From: Chloroflexota bacterium
GTDB taxonomy: Bacteria; Chloroflexota; UBA11872
Reading direction: 5' to 3'
DNA: 64,000 nucleotides
NCBI GenBank assembly: GCA_026708035.1
Contig: JAPOVQ010000026.1
Location: 22,828 to 86,827, forward strand
Shown: piece by piece, positions 17,933 to 27,240 of the stretch
How positions within the stretch are numbered: position 1 is the stretch's first letter
Layout of the letters: the number at the start of each line of letters is the position of its first letter
Program-made: the position numbers and the translations under genes
The notes under the pieces: model-generated
Database searches by the model: none
The model's input: the letters and a program-made list of their open reading frames with translations, nothing else
Told to the model about the DNA's origin: nothing

Positions 17933-19221
17933 GCCGCGGCGCGGAGATTGCCCGCCGCTCCGCGTTCTTCCTCGTTCGCATCAGCCTCTTCTGGTTCGGC
18001 CTGTCGTTCCTGTGGGGCGGCATGAACATCCAGCTGCTGCCGACGCGGGTGCCGGAGCTGGTGGACGACGAGATCAAGGGCACCGCCATCGGGGCCATCG
18101 TGGTGGTGGGCCTCATCGTGGCCATCCTGGTCCAGCCCATGGCCGGGGCCTTCAGCGACCGGGTGCGGATGCGCTGGGGTCGGCGGCGGCCGATCATGGC
18201 GGCGGGAATCGCCGCGGCCATGCCCTGTCTGCTGTTCGTGGCCTACGCGCCCAACTACGGGCTGCTGTTCGTGGCGATGGTGCTGCTGCAGATCGCCGCC
18301 AATATCGCCCACGGTCCCTACCAGGGCGTGATCCCCGACCAGGTGCCGACCGATTCGCGCGGTCGCGCGTCCGGGTTCTTCGGGCTGGCCAACCTGATGG
18401 GCACGCTGGTCGGCGCGGGCGTCGCCGGCGCGTGGCTCAGCATGGCCGCCGAGGGGCAGGACCCCAACCCCTTCTTCGCCCCCGCGCTCCTCACCATCAT
18501 GGTCGTGCTGGCCGTGTTCTCCATCGCCGCGTGGTTCGCCGTCCGCGAGCAGCGGCCGCCTGAGCAGGCGCCGTTCGAAGGCGTCTTGCGCGAGGTCCGC
18601 GTGCGGCTGAGCGAGCTGAGCCAGCGTTCCGCTTTCGCGTGGCTGATGCTCTCGCGGCTGCTCTACTTCATGGGCCTGCAGGCCATGGACAACTTCATCC
18701 AGCTATTCCTCAAGGGCGACCAGGTGGACGGCGGCCTGGCCGAGAGCGACGCCGAGTTCAAGACCACCATCGTCCTGGCGGCGGTGCTGCTGACGGCGCT
18801 CATCACGACCGTTCCCGCCGGATGGCTGGCCGACCGCTACGGCAAGCTGCGGCTGGTGGCGACGGCCGCGGCGCTGGGACTCATTGCCGCCGCCGTGCTC
18901 ATGACCTCGCAGTCGTTCGTGCAGGTCGTGATCTTCGCCGCGGTGCTGGGCGTCGGCGTCGGCCTCTTTACCGCCGCCGACTGGGCCGTGGCCATCGACC
19001 TGATTCCCGACCAGCGCGCGCCCGGCTTATACATGGGCCTCTCAAACGTCGCCACCGCCGGCGGCGACGGCCTGGCGACGCTGTCCGCCGGCATCGCGCT
19101 GGACCTGTTCGGCTACCGGGCGGTCTTCGCCATGATGGCGATCTTCTTCGGCCTGAGCCTGGTGGTGCTCCCGGTCGTCCGCGCCCGGCTGGCCGCCGCG
19201 CAGGCGCCGCCGCCTACGTGA
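17929..19221 (+). CDS. MFS transporter (sugar-type)
   Basis: The 430-aa protein has about 12 hydrophobic segments. After the second one comes [17 protein letters not shown], the usual loop motif of GPH/SLC45-like sugar carriers, with a related DRYGKLRL loop between segments 8 and 9. The ATGA overlap with the lipoprotein gene suggests the propeller protein and carrier work together, for instance capture and uptake of a sugar or glycoside. That link is inferred. The substrate cannot be read from the sequence. Confidence 0.8.
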   Translation: MSRGAEIARRSAFFLVRISLFWFGLSFLWGGMNIQLLPTRVPELVDDEIKGTAIGAIVVVGLIVAILVQPMAGAFSDRVRMRWGRRRPIMAAGIAAAMPCLLFVAYAPNYGLLFVAMVLLQIAANIAHGPYQGVIPDQVPTDSRGRASGFFGLANLMGTLVGAGVAGAWLSMAAEGQDPNPFFAPALLTIMVVLAVFSIAAWFAVREQRPPEQAPFEGVLREVRVRLSELSQRSAFAWLMLSRLLYFMGLQAMDNFIQLFLKGDQVDGGLAESDAEFKTTIVLAAVLLTALITTVPAGWLADRYGKLRLVATAAALGLIAAAVLMTSQSFVQVVIFAAVLGVGVGLFTAADWAVAIDLIPDQRAPGLYMGLSNVATAGGDGLATLSAGIALDLFGYRAVFAMMAIFFGLSLVVLPVVRARLAAAQAPPPT

Positions 19222-19250
19222 TGTAGCCCCCCCGCAAGCGCCCGCCGTCC

Positions 19251-19440
19251 GGCTCCCTCTCATGGGGAAAGGGCTGGGGTGAGGGGCTCCGGTGGCCGGT
19301 GGCCCAGGCGGCGTGGCGCCTGGGAGATTCGTCCTCGGCCCGTCCCACGCTGCACGCAGCGCGGGCCACCGAAGGTCGGCGGCCGCCAACAGGGAGCGCC
19401 ATAACCGTCCGACATTCCGGCGAACGCCGGAATCCAGGCC
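19251..19440. repeat. Dispersed repeats, types D and B
   Basis: The 346-bp gap before the next gene holds a type D unit (ccctctcatggggaaaggg, then ggggtgaggg) at about 19251-19287 and a type B hairpin (attccggcg / cgccggaat) at 19414-19433. No gene is visible here. Both types recur elsewhere in the window. Confidence 0.6.
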
Positions 19441-19567
19441 CCGCTAAGCCCGCGCAACCCGCCTGCGCTCTTAGCCGCCCACCACAGGGAACGATTTCGC
19501 CACACCGCGCGTAGTATCCAATGGAGTACACGGCAGCCGACGCCGTGAACGCGGGCAAGGCGAAACT

Positions 19568-21124
19568 GTGAGAGCCCCTCGATCAGCATCCAGATTGGCG
19601 ATAGTCCGTGCGACTCGGGCCGCAGCAACCGCTCTTGCTGTAGGGGCGTGCTTGAGTATGGCCGGCTGCGAAGCTTGGTCGGCAGCACCTGCGGAAGAGG
19701 TGATCATCGACCAGTCAGCGACCCCTCATTCGCCAACCGGGACGCCAAATGCCACTCAGACGGCGACCGTCGAGCGTCCCACGGCGACGCCAAGCCCGAC
19801 CAAAGTTGTCGAAGTCGTGAAGGAGGTACCCGTTGACGCTCATCCTATGGCGCCATCGCCCTGTTACCCGCCTTCTCACAAGTCAGAAATACCGCCAGCG
19901 AGTTCGTTGCAATGGAGCCCGGACGGTGAGGAGGTTTTCTTCGCCACCGATGCCGCCGAAGTGTACGCGGTGCTGGCCGATGGAAGCCGCCTTCGGCGCC
20001 TCGTCGCGGCGTGTGGGGAATTGAGCCCAGGCTTCAAGGTGGGGCGAGAGACGCCATTCCAGGTCGCCCCGGATGGCACTCGCCTGGTGTATGCCACGTG
20101 CGAGTACCCGCGGCCGGGGGCGGGACCGCAGCCGGACGGCTGGGACTATCGGCACGAACTGGTGGTTGCGGACATTGATGGCACCCAGCGTCAAAGGCTC
20201 ACCACCAGCGCGGCTTTCGAGAGCTACCCAACCTGGTCCCCCGACGGCTCCCACATTGCTTATGTTTCCAGCGAGTGGGTCTCGGTCGACAGACCAGTGC
20301 CCTCACGCCACCGGACAACCCGCCTGTACATCATGCGGGCCGACGGCACCAAGCCGCAAAGGCTTGGTACCGGCTTCGACTTCGTGATCACACAACCTCC
20401 CTCGTGGTCACCGGACGGGCGCTGGCTGGCCGTCACGGGGTTCGCGAACGAGCAGGAGGATCGCAGCCAATCGGGAAACAGGCGGTGGGCGCTACACCTC
20501 ATACCCACGCAGAGCGGCCGGGAGTTCCTTCGGCTGTCGGACGCCGCAAGCGGTGCATCGTGGTCGCCGGACGGCCAACACCTAGCGTTTGCCAGGCTGG
20601 ATGACGCCGGACTGGCGCTTTACACCATCGCGGCGGATGCGACCGACCTCCAACGGGTGACGACGATCGGCGGGTGGGGCTCGTGGTGGAGTTCGCATCA
20701 GACTCCGAATCTCTCACATACCTGGGTCCCAATTGTGGCGTGGTCGCCAGACGGCTCGAAGATTCTTTATTCGTGCGGTGGAATATGCGTGGTCGACCTC
20801 AACGACGCTCCGGCGCGAGAGGTGCCGCCGTCCAAGGAGACGTCGTCGGCCGAGGGCGATGTCTTCCCTGCGCCGACCAGCAGGGCAGAGATACGTCCGA
20901 CAGTGCTGGCCGGGGGCATGGCGGCCTGGTCGCCCGACGGCTCGCGCATCGCAATCCTCAGCAACGAGGACGGCCCGTTCGTGCAAACCCTGGCTCCCGA
21001 CGGATCTGACGTGCGGATGCTGGTGGTGCAGGATAGGCAGGACCGTCTCCAGAGCGCGGACGACTTACGACAAGCCGAGATGGCCGCACGTCAGGCGGAG
21101 ATCGCCTCGCGGCCGCCTACGTGA
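19568..21124 (+). CDS. TolB-like lipoprotein, second copy
   Basis: The 518-aa protein starts at GTG 19568, just after an AAGG ribosome site. Its lipoprotein signal ends at MAGC (Cys34), followed by a short Thr/Pro linker and a propeller with units such as TWSPDGSHIAYVSS and AWSPDGSRIAILSN. It is a paralogue of the next gene: both share the middle pattern VAWSPDGSKIL and a related upstream leader. Likely an outer-surface binding protein. No enzyme motif is seen. The final 30 residues are charged and look like a spacer rather than a domain. Confidence 0.75.
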   Translation: MRAPRSASRLAIVRATRAAATALAVGACLSMAGCEAWSAAPAEEVIIDQSATPHSPTGTPNATQTATVERPTATPSPTKVVEVVKEVPVDAHPMAPSPCYPPSHKSEIPPASSLQWSPDGEEVFFATDAAEVYAVLADGSRLRRLVAACGELSPGFKVGRETPFQVAPDGTRLVYATCEYPRPGAGPQPDGWDYRHELVVADIDGTQRQRLTTSAAFESYPTWSPDGSHIAYVSSEWVSVDRPVPSRHRTTRLYIMRADGTKPQRLGTGFDFVITQPPSWSPDGRWLAVTGFANEQEDRSQSGNRRWALHLIPTQSGREFLRLSDAASGASWSPDGQHLAFARLDDAGLALYTIAADATDLQRVTTIGGWGSWWSSHQTPNLSHTWVPIVAWSPDGSKILYSCGGICVVDLNDAPAREVPPSKETSSAEGDVFPAPTSRAEIRPTVLAGGMAAWSPDGSRIAILSNEDGPFVQTLAPDGSDVRMLVVQDRQDRLQSADDLRQAEMAARQAEIASRPPT

Positions 21125-21196
21125 TGTACGGCCGGTGGCCCGCGCTGCGTGCAGCGTGGGATCGGCCGTGGGTGAACAACCCAAACGCACCGCCCA

Positions 21197-21253
21197 GTGA
21201 CCGTCATTCCGGCGCACAGCCGGCCCCGGGCTCGATCCGGGGCCGGATTCCAG
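21197..21253. repeat. Dispersed repeat, type B, variant
   Basis: The unit reads gaccgtcattccggcgcac, then ccggccccgggctcgatccg, then gggccggattcc. It is an enlarged form of the type B hairpin, with an extra internal palindrome. It lies between two TolB-like genes. Confidence 0.5.
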
Positions 21254-21317
21254 ATTCCGCTGAACCTTCTCAGCCGGCTGGCGGTATTCGCCGCGCCGCT
21301 CATGGAACGATTCCACC

Positions 21318-21382
21318 AACCCGCGCGTAGTATCTCTTGGAGCACTCGGCAGCCAACGCCAGCGCATGCGGGAGGCGGACCC
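21318..21382 (+). promoter_or_regulatory. Duplicated leader/promoter of TolB-like genes
   Basis: The block ccgcgcgtagtatc, then tggag and cggcagcc, occurs at 21321 and again at 19505. In both cases tagtat lies 50-51 bp before the GTG start. tagtat may be a -10 element. The shared leader shows that the two genes were duplicated with their control region. A strong ribosome site gggagg precedes GTG 21383. Confidence 0.45.
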
Positions 21383-24016
21383 GTGAGAAGCCAACTCAGG
21401 GCTCTGCGCGCCGCCTGCGCCCTCCTGGCCGCGCTGGTGGTTATGCTCGGCCTTGCCGGCTGCGGGCCAGACGCGCCTGACGCGTCAAGCACCGCGACAT
21501 CGCCGCGCACGATGGCGGCGAATCGTACGCCGGTATTCGCACCGTCGCCTGCGGAGACTGCGCCGCCACCGTCACCCACTCCCACCCCCCGGATCATTCG
21601 AGAAGAGATCGACCGGCACTTGGGAGTTCGAACGCCTTGTTTCGGCGGACTACCAGGAGCAAGCGATGCCTTTGTCCGGTGGAGCGGAGACGGGTCAGCA
21701 ATTGTCTTCAACCGCGGTGGTGACGTCGTCTGGGTGACGCCGGATGGATCCGCTCTCAGGCAGCTTGAAGTAACGGGCCCGATGACCGCAGTCGATGTGT
21801 CCCCAGATGGGACGCAGGTTGTCTACTCCACCTGCGCCTATCCCACAGATCCAGAATTCACCTACACACCGTCGACCCGGCACGAGACCGATGTCGAGGG
21901 CAATCCGATCATTCGCATCGTGTCGGTCGAGCCTAATCCCGAGCTGCTCAATTTCGACCACGAACTCGTCCGTGCCCGAATCGACGGCTCGGAGCCGCAG
22001 CGGCTGACAAATAACGCGCGCTTCGACAACTACCCGGCATGGTCGCCGGACGGCACGCGCATCGCGTATCTGTCAAACGACAATCGCGATGCGTCCGCCT
22101 CCAACCCGCACTCCACCAGTTTTCTTCGCCTCTACACCATGGCGCCTGATGGCTCGAACGTGGCGATGGTGCGGGACGGGTTTGTGAATCTGTTTCAGCC
22201 TCTCCAGTGGTCGCCCGACGGCAAGAGTCTCGCGTATGTCCGACAAGACCCTGAATCCGCAGTGTGGCTCTACACGGTTACTGTCGACGGAGGGGCGCCG
22301 CGACGGCTGACGAAAACGGACAGCTACCCATCGTGGTCCCCGAATGGGCAACGCCTGGCCTTTGCGAAGCCTGACGGCGCCGAGGTCGCGCTCTACACAA
22401 TCGCGTCGGACGGTTCGGACGCCCAGCGCGTGACGACAATCAGGGGCTGGCAGCCCCGCTATGGCGAGCCGGACCCCTCCCGCGCGTGGATCGGGACTGT
22501 GGCCTGGTCGCCCGACGGCTCGAAGATCCTGTTTTCGTGCGGAGGTGGGATCTGCGTGGTCAGCTTGGATGGCGCTCCAGTGAACGAGGCGCCCCTCCTC
22601 GGGTACGCGGCGGCCTGGTCGCCGGACGGCTCGCGGATCGCCATCCTTAACACCGAGAACGGCCCAGTCGTGCAAACTGTGGCACCCGACGGCAGCGATG
22701 CACGGGTCCTGGTATTGGCAGGGATCGGCGGTCTGATCCCAGCGCAGTCCGGACATGAGGATGTGCAGGCGAGTCAGGCGGCATGCGCCACGGGGTTCAT
22801 GATTGACGCGCCTGCGGAAAACTCAGGATTGGTGCGCGATTGCGAGGTGCTGCTGGAGCTGCGGGACACGTTGTTTGGCAGCGCGCTCGTGAACTGGGTG
22901 CCAGGGATCCCGATAACCCAGTGGCTGGGCGTGACGGTGGCAGGCACGCCACGGCGGGTAACGGGGCTTAGTCTCGGCGGGCTGGTGCCGACGGCGACGC
23001 TACCCCGTGCGCTGGGTGACATGTCGCAGTTGCGAGTGCTGGACCTCTCCTACGATCACTCCTACTACTCGCGGCCTGGAGCCCCAATTCCGCCGGAATT
23101 CGGCAAGCTCTCCCAGCTGCGGGTCCTCAAGATCGCCGGAGGTCTGAGAGGCCGAATCCCGGCGGAACTTGCTGAGCTCACCAACCTACGCACATTAAGC
23201 CTTTCGCGCAGCGAGCTGACCGGCGGGATTCCCCCCGAATTGGGCCGGCTGACAAATCTGCAGGAGCTGTTTCTCTACACGAGCAAACTGACTGGCACGA
23301 TCCCGCCGGAACTGGGCCAACTGGCCAACCTCACCGGCCTGAGCCTCAACACCAACCAGTTGAATGGACCGATTCCGTCGGAGCTGGGCCAGCTGGCGAA
23401 CTTGACACTGCTCGACCTCGCCAGAAACCAATTGGCGGGACCCATTCCGCCAGCATTGGGCCAATTGGGCAACCTGACCAGGTTGATCCTGTTCTATAAC
23501 CAGTTGTCGGGGCCGATCCCAGCGGAGTTGGGCCAACTGGGTAGCCTGAGCGAGTTGATCCTCTATGGCAACCAGCTGGCGGGGCCGATTCCACCAGAAC
23601 TAGGCCAGCTGACAAACCTCACCGACTTGAATCTCACCAAAAACCAGATCACGGGGCCGATTCCGCCGGAGTTGGGCCTTCTAGCGAACCTGAGGAGTTT
23701 GACCGTCACCAGCAACCAGTTGACAGGACCGATCCCGCCGGAGTTAGGCCAGCTGGCGAACCTGGATCTGCTCAGGCTCGACAACAACCAGTTGGTGGGA
23801 ACGATCCCAGCGGAGTTCGGCCAACTCACCAATCTGGGGACGCTGGGGCTTTCCGGCAATGCCTTGACGGGCGAGGTTCCAGAGGCGCTTGGTCGCCTCA
23901 ACGCGACCCTCGACTTGGCCGGCAACCAGTTGACCGGATGCATTCCACGGGGGATCCCCGAGTGGCGGCTCGGAGATCGCCGCGCCCTCGGCCTGCCAGC
24001 ATGCAATCAGCGATAG
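21383..24016 (+). CDS. TolB-like propeller plus leucine-rich-repeat lipoprotein
   Basis: From GTG 21383 (good site gggagg) the protein has 877 aa. A lipoprotein signal ends at LAGC (Cys27), followed by a short Pro/Thr linker. A propeller runs to about residue 450, with units like AWSPDGTRIAYLSN. An LRR cap (NSGLVRDCEVLLELRDTLFG) leads into about a dozen plant-like 24-residue repeats of the form GPIPPELGQLANL, ending in a Cys-containing cap. LRRs bind proteins, so this is a surface receptor- or adhesin-like protein. The fusion of a TolB-type propeller with LRRs is unusual. It is intact and encoded directly after its paralogue. Confidence 0.8.
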   Translation: MRSQLRALRAACALLAALVVMLGLAGCGPDAPDASSTATSPRTMAANRTPVFAPSPAETAPPPSPTPTPRIIREEIDRHLGVRTPCFGGLPGASDAFVRWSGDGSAIVFNRGGDVVWVTPDGSALRQLEVTGPMTAVDVSPDGTQVVYSTCAYPTDPEFTYTPSTRHETDVEGNPIIRIVSVEPNPELLNFDHELVRARIDGSEPQRLTNNARFDNYPAWSPDGTRIAYLSNDNRDASASNPHSTSFLRLYTMAPDGSNVAMVRDGFVNLFQPLQWSPDGKSLAYVRQDPESAVWLYTVTVDGGAPRRLTKTDSYPSWSPNGQRLAFAKPDGAEVALYTIASDGSDAQRVTTIRGWQPRYGEPDPSRAWIGTVAWSPDGSKILFSCGGGICVVSLDGAPVNEAPLLGYAAAWSPDGSRIAILNTENGPVVQTVAPDGSDARVLVLAGIGGLIPAQSGHEDVQASQAACATGFMIDAPAENSGLVRDCEVLLELRDTLFGSALVNWVPGIPITQWLGVTVAGTPRRVTGLSLGGLVPTATLPRALGDMSQLRVLDLSYDHSYYSRPGAPIPPEFGKLSQLRVLKIAGGLRGRIPAELAELTNLRTLSLSRSELTGGIPPELGRLTNLQELFLYTSKLTGTIPPELGQLANLTGLSLNTNQLNGPIPSELGQLANLTLLDLARNQLAGPIPPALGQLGNLTRLILFYNQLSGPIPAELGQLGSLSELILYGNQLAGPIPPELGQLTNLTDLNLTKNQITGPIPPELGLLANLRSLTVTSNQLTGPIPPELGQLANLDLLRLDNNQLVGTIPAEFGQLTNLGTLGLSGNALTGEVPEALGRLNATLDLAGNQLTGCIPRGIPEWRLGDRRALGLPACNQR

Positions 24017-24160
24017 CGCATCGAGTGACCTGGTGATGTCATCGTCGAGCGTGAGAGTGGCGTGTCGCTTTGGGCGTCGCACTACGTGCGGTAGGTCTCG
24101 TTGCGAGAGACCCATTAGGGACGGCACTCACAGACCCTGGCCAGTCGGCCGAATCGACCG

Positions 24161-25177
24161 ATGACCGCCATCCCGCCCGTCTACAAGCTGAACCTGCCGC
24201 CGGTGCGGTACGTCTCGGTGCCGGCGGAGCGGTTGCGGGTCTTCGTGTGCGAGGCGGCGCTGGCCGTGGGTCTGCCGGACGCGCAGGCCGGTCTACTGGC
24301 CGAGTTGCTGACGGGCAACGACCTGCGCGGGGTGCACTCGCATGGGACGCGGATGCTCGCCCACTACGCGGACGAGCTTCGCAGGGGTCGGCTCAATCCG
24401 GCGCCCGAGCCGCGCGTCACGCGCGAGACGCCGGTGAGCCTGGTCGTTGACGGCGACGGGGGGCTGGGGTATTTCGCCGCTCACCTGGCGACCGAGCGTG
24501 CCATCGCCAAGGCTCGCGAAGTCGGCGTCGCGGTGGCCGTCACCCGCAATCACGGGCACATCGGCGCCGCCGGCATCTACGCCCGCATGACGCTGCCGCA
24601 CGACCTGCTGTGCCTGGTCACCGGCGGCGCGCGGCTTGACATCGAGCCGGGCATGCCGGTCTACAGCTCGGCGGTCGGGTCGCCCATGTGCTTCAGCGCT
24701 CCGGCGGGCGACGCCGACCCGCTGGTCGTGGACTTCTCGCCCGTGTACGACCTGCGCTCGTCGCCGCGCCGCGAGGAGCTCGAGGACTGGATCCCCGGCA
24801 CGATCTTTCGCTGCATCGGCCTGGGCAACATCGCGCAGGCGTGGGGCGGCGTTCTGGCCGGCGTGCCGCAGGAGCGCGACGCGGCGCCGCCACGATTTTC
24901 CTCGGCGCACCAGGCCGCCGCGTTCATGATGTTCCGCATTGACCTGTTCCTGGACCCGGCGGAGTTCCGGCAGCAGATGGACGTGCTGGCGGAGCGCATT
25001 GCGGAGTTGGCGCCGCTGCCCGGGTTTCCGAAGGCCCAATTTGCCGGAGCGCCAGAGGCCGAGCGCGCGCGGCGGTATGCGGTTGAGGGCATTCCGGTTG
25101 GGGAGGAGCATCGGCGGGAGTTGGAGGCGTTGGCGGACGACCTGGGCATGGATACGCCGTGGGAGCGTGGCGGCTGA
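24161..25177 (+). CDS. Malate/L-lactate dehydrogenase family (Ldh2)
   Basis: The 338-aa protein carries RGVHSHG at residues 56-62 and RNHGHIGAAG at 129-138. These match the YlbC/Ldh2 family of NAD(P)-dependent oxidoreductases, which are unrelated to classical MDH/LDH. The length fits the family. Members act on malate, sulfolactate, ureidoglycolate or related 2-hydroxy acids; which one cannot be told here. It is flanked by a convergent PhyH gene and has its own start ATG 24161. Probably cytoplasmic catabolism of a hydroxy acid. Confidence 0.8.
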   Translation: MTAIPPVYKLNLPPVRYVSVPAERLRVFVCEAALAVGLPDAQAGLLAELLTGNDLRGVHSHGTRMLAHYADELRRGRLNPAPEPRVTRETPVSLVVDGDGGLGYFAAHLATERAIAKAREVGVAVAVTRNHGHIGAAGIYARMTLPHDLLCLVTGGARLDIEPGMPVYSSAVGSPMCFSAPAGDADPLVVDFSPVYDLRSSPRREELEDWIPGTIFRCIGLGNIAQAWGGVLAGVPQERDAAPPRFSSAHQAAAFMMFRIDLFLDPAEFRQQMDVLAERIAELAPLPGFPKAQFAGAPEAERARRYAVEGIPVGEEHRRELEALADDLGMDTPWERGG

Positions 25178-25229
25178 CACGGGCGCGTCCCACGCGTGGG
25201 ACGACCGCGACCGGCAGGCTGGCCAGCGA

Positions 25230-25266
25230 TCACCGAAGGGCAGCCACAAGGGCTGCCCCTACACGG
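25230..25266. repeat. Dispersed repeat, type C
   Basis: The unit ggcagccacaagggctgcccctacac forms a hairpin. Similar units lie at 32541, 34860 and 50611, all between genes. This one sits between two convergent genes and may serve as a terminator. Confidence 0.6.
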
Positions 25267-25330
25267 ACTCCAAAAGCCGGGCCGGCGGCCCCTCAAGGGG
25301 AGGTCTGAATCCTGCCCTTACCCCGAATCC

Positions 25331-26080
25331 TCAGTCCGTGCACCCCAGCAACGCGCGTCGCACGGGATCGGTCTGGCGGGCGATGAACTCCGGCGAGTGA
25401 TACCACTCGGGGCGGACCTCGTAGACCTGCGTGGACCACTTGTAGACCACCCACACCAGGCGGCGCGGGCGCGACGAGCGGTTGGGCATGGCCGTGTGCC
25501 AGATGTTGGTGTCGTTGATGAGGCAAGTGCCCGCGGGCGCGGTGAGCGGCACCATGCCCGGGAGAGCCCGCGGCTGATTGTCGTGATTGGCCCAAGGGGG
25601 CGGGCGATTCGGGTCATTGTGGCTGCCGGGGACCACCGCCGTCGGGCCGACTTCCTCGGTCACGTCGTCCAAGTAGATCGTCAGCCGCATGTACGGCCCG
25701 CCGTCGCGGTGCCACAGCGTCGCGGCCGGAGAGTTGGGCGCCCGATAGTTGCCCATTCCACTCGACAAGAGGACCACGTCGTGGTTCCGCGCCGCCTGCA
25801 CGATCGGCAGCACGGCCGGTAGGTCCATGAAGTCCTCGAACAACGGATCGAGCTCGAAGAAGCGGTGCAGGTCGATCGACCCGACGCCCTTGACCGAAGT
25901 CGACGCGCCGTCCACCACGGCGCTGGGAACGTTCTCGTAATCGGCGATCAACTCGTCGAAGCGTTCCCGAATCGGCCCCAGGCGTTCGGGGCTGACGGCG
26001 TTGGGCACCGCCGTGTAACCGACGTGCTCGAGCCGCCACACGTGCATGAAGAGCTCGTGCACGCTGGGAATCGGTTGCAT
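25331..26080 (-). CDS. Phytanoyl-CoA dioxygenase family protein
   Basis: The 249-aa protein has the Fe(II) site WHRDGGP (H124, D126) and a distal His in NIWHTAMPN (H195), with following Arg residues suited to 2-oxoglutarate. This is the PhyH fold of 2-oxoglutarate/Fe(II) hydroxylases. The substrate is unknown. Chloroflexota and other marine bacteria carry many such genes, and a second is at 55697. It lies downstream of the Gfo/Idh/MocA gene on the same strand, separated by a hairpin, so the two may be partly co-expressed. Confidence 0.8.
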   Translation of the reverse strand: MQPIPSVHELFMHVWRLEHVGYTAVPNAVSPERLGPIRERFDELIADYENVPSAVVDGASTSVKGVGSIDLHRFFELDPLFEDFMDLPAVLPIVQAARNHDVVLLSSGMGNYRAPNSPAATLWHRDGGPYMRLTIYLDDVTEEVGPTAVVPGSHNDPNRPPPWANHDNQPRALPGMVPLTAPAGTCLINDTNIWHTAMPNRSSRPRRLVWVVYKWSTQVYEVRPEWYHSPEFIARQTDPVRRALLGCTD

Positions 26081-26093
26081 CGCCGCTCCGTCG

Positions 26094-26117
26094 GGGTAGC
26101 CGCCCGTTAGGCTACCC
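26094..26117 (-). terminator. Hairpin between the Gfo/Idh and PhyH genes
   Basis: gggtagcc and ggctaccc form an 8-bp perfect stem with an 8-base loop. It overlaps the stop codon of the Gfo/Idh gene. There is no T-run, so it may be a partial terminator or an RNA-stability element. Confidence 0.45.
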
Positions 26118-27102
26118 GCTCCAGTTCCACCGCGCGGCCCAGGCGCATGGCCTCGTAGAGCCCGTCGGCCAACTGGACGGCGCGCACGCCGTCGGCGCTG
26201 TCGGCAAGGGGCCGCCCAACGCCGCGCGCGGCGTCAAGGAATGCGTCCAGCATCGCGGTGGAGCCGTCTCTACCAACCACCGGCTCCGGCGTCTCAGCCA
26301 CTACTCGCTCGCCTTCGAACACGCGAGCTTGCGTCAAGTCGTTCCAAAGCTCGGCGCGGCGCGACCCGTCGTCCATCGCGCCCGAATAGGTTCCCCCGCG
26401 CTCGGAGCACCCGAATTCGCCAACCACCACCTGCCCCACGCCGCCGCCGGCAAACTTGATGGTCGCCGTCAGGGTGTCCGGCAGCCCCGAGCGGCGCACG
26501 TAGCGACCACCGGTTCCATAGACCCGCAGCGGACGCGAGCCGGACAGATGGGCAGCCATGTCCAACGCGTGGCTGCCGAATGTACCGAGCACGCCGCCGT
26601 GCTGGGCCTCGCCTTCCCAGCGTTCGGCCAACGAGTCGACCGTGGCGTGCATCACAACCGTCCGCGGTCCCGGCACCGCCGACCGGACCACCTCGACGCC
26701 CGGCGCCGCGCGCAACGCGAAGTCAACGCCGGCCACCACGCCCGCCCCGCGCACCGCCGCATGCGCTTGCAACGCGTCGGGCAGCTTGGTCGCCAGCGGC
26801 GCCTCCACGAACACGTGATTCCGGGCGCGGGCCGCCGCCGCGACCAGTTGCGCGTGCGAGTCGGGTCGCGTAGCAATCAGCACCGCCTGGACCTGGGTCC
26901 GGTGAAGCACCCCGTCGATGTCGTCGTCGGCCTGCGCGCCATCAATGTCGGCGGCGATCCGCCGGGCGACCTCGAGATTGCGATCGACGCACCACACCAG
27001 GCGGCAGTCGGTGCGTCGCGCCACCGCTCGGGCCAGGCGGCCGCCCATTGCGCCACACCCAATAAGAGCCAATTGCAAGGGACCCGCCACCGTCGTCACC
27101 AA
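26107..27102 (-). CDS. Gfo/Idh/MocA family oxidoreductase
   Basis: The 331-aa protein begins with a Rossmann motif (GCGAMGG, residues 15-21) and continues with the sugar-dehydrogenase type C-terminal domain (GSHALDMAAHLSG). The usual catalytic EKP triad is EAP here (E100-A101-P102), so the conserved lysine is missing. Activity on the common inositol or sugar substrate is therefore doubtful. Other members of the superfamily also lack it. The start is ATG 27102. It is divergent from the LCP gene. Confidence 0.75.
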   Translation of the reverse strand: MVTTVAGPLQLALIGCGAMGGRLARAVARRTDCRLVWCVDRNLEVARRIAADIDGAQADDDIDGVLHRTQVQAVLIATRPDSHAQLVAAAARARNHVFVEAPLATKLPDALQAHAAVRGAGVVAGVDFALRAAPGVEVVRSAVPGPRTVVMHATVDSLAERWEGEAQHGGVLGTFGSHALDMAAHLSGSRPLRVYGTGGRYVRRSGLPDTLTATIKFAGGGVGQVVVGEFGCSERGGTYSGAMDDGSRRAELWNDLTQARVFEGERVVAETPEPVVGRDGSTAMLDAFLDAARGVGRPLADSADGVRAVQLADGLYEAMRLGRAVELERVA

Positions 27103-27240
27103 TTCGGGCGAGTCGCGCGTAACGTCATGCCGGTCTATGGCGATCTATCGCGCGAGACAGTCCATGCTTTGCGAATTTCACGTCGTGCGCACCCACCGCG
27201 GCCAATTCCTGTCGTATAGTGGGCGCCACAATTCGACATA

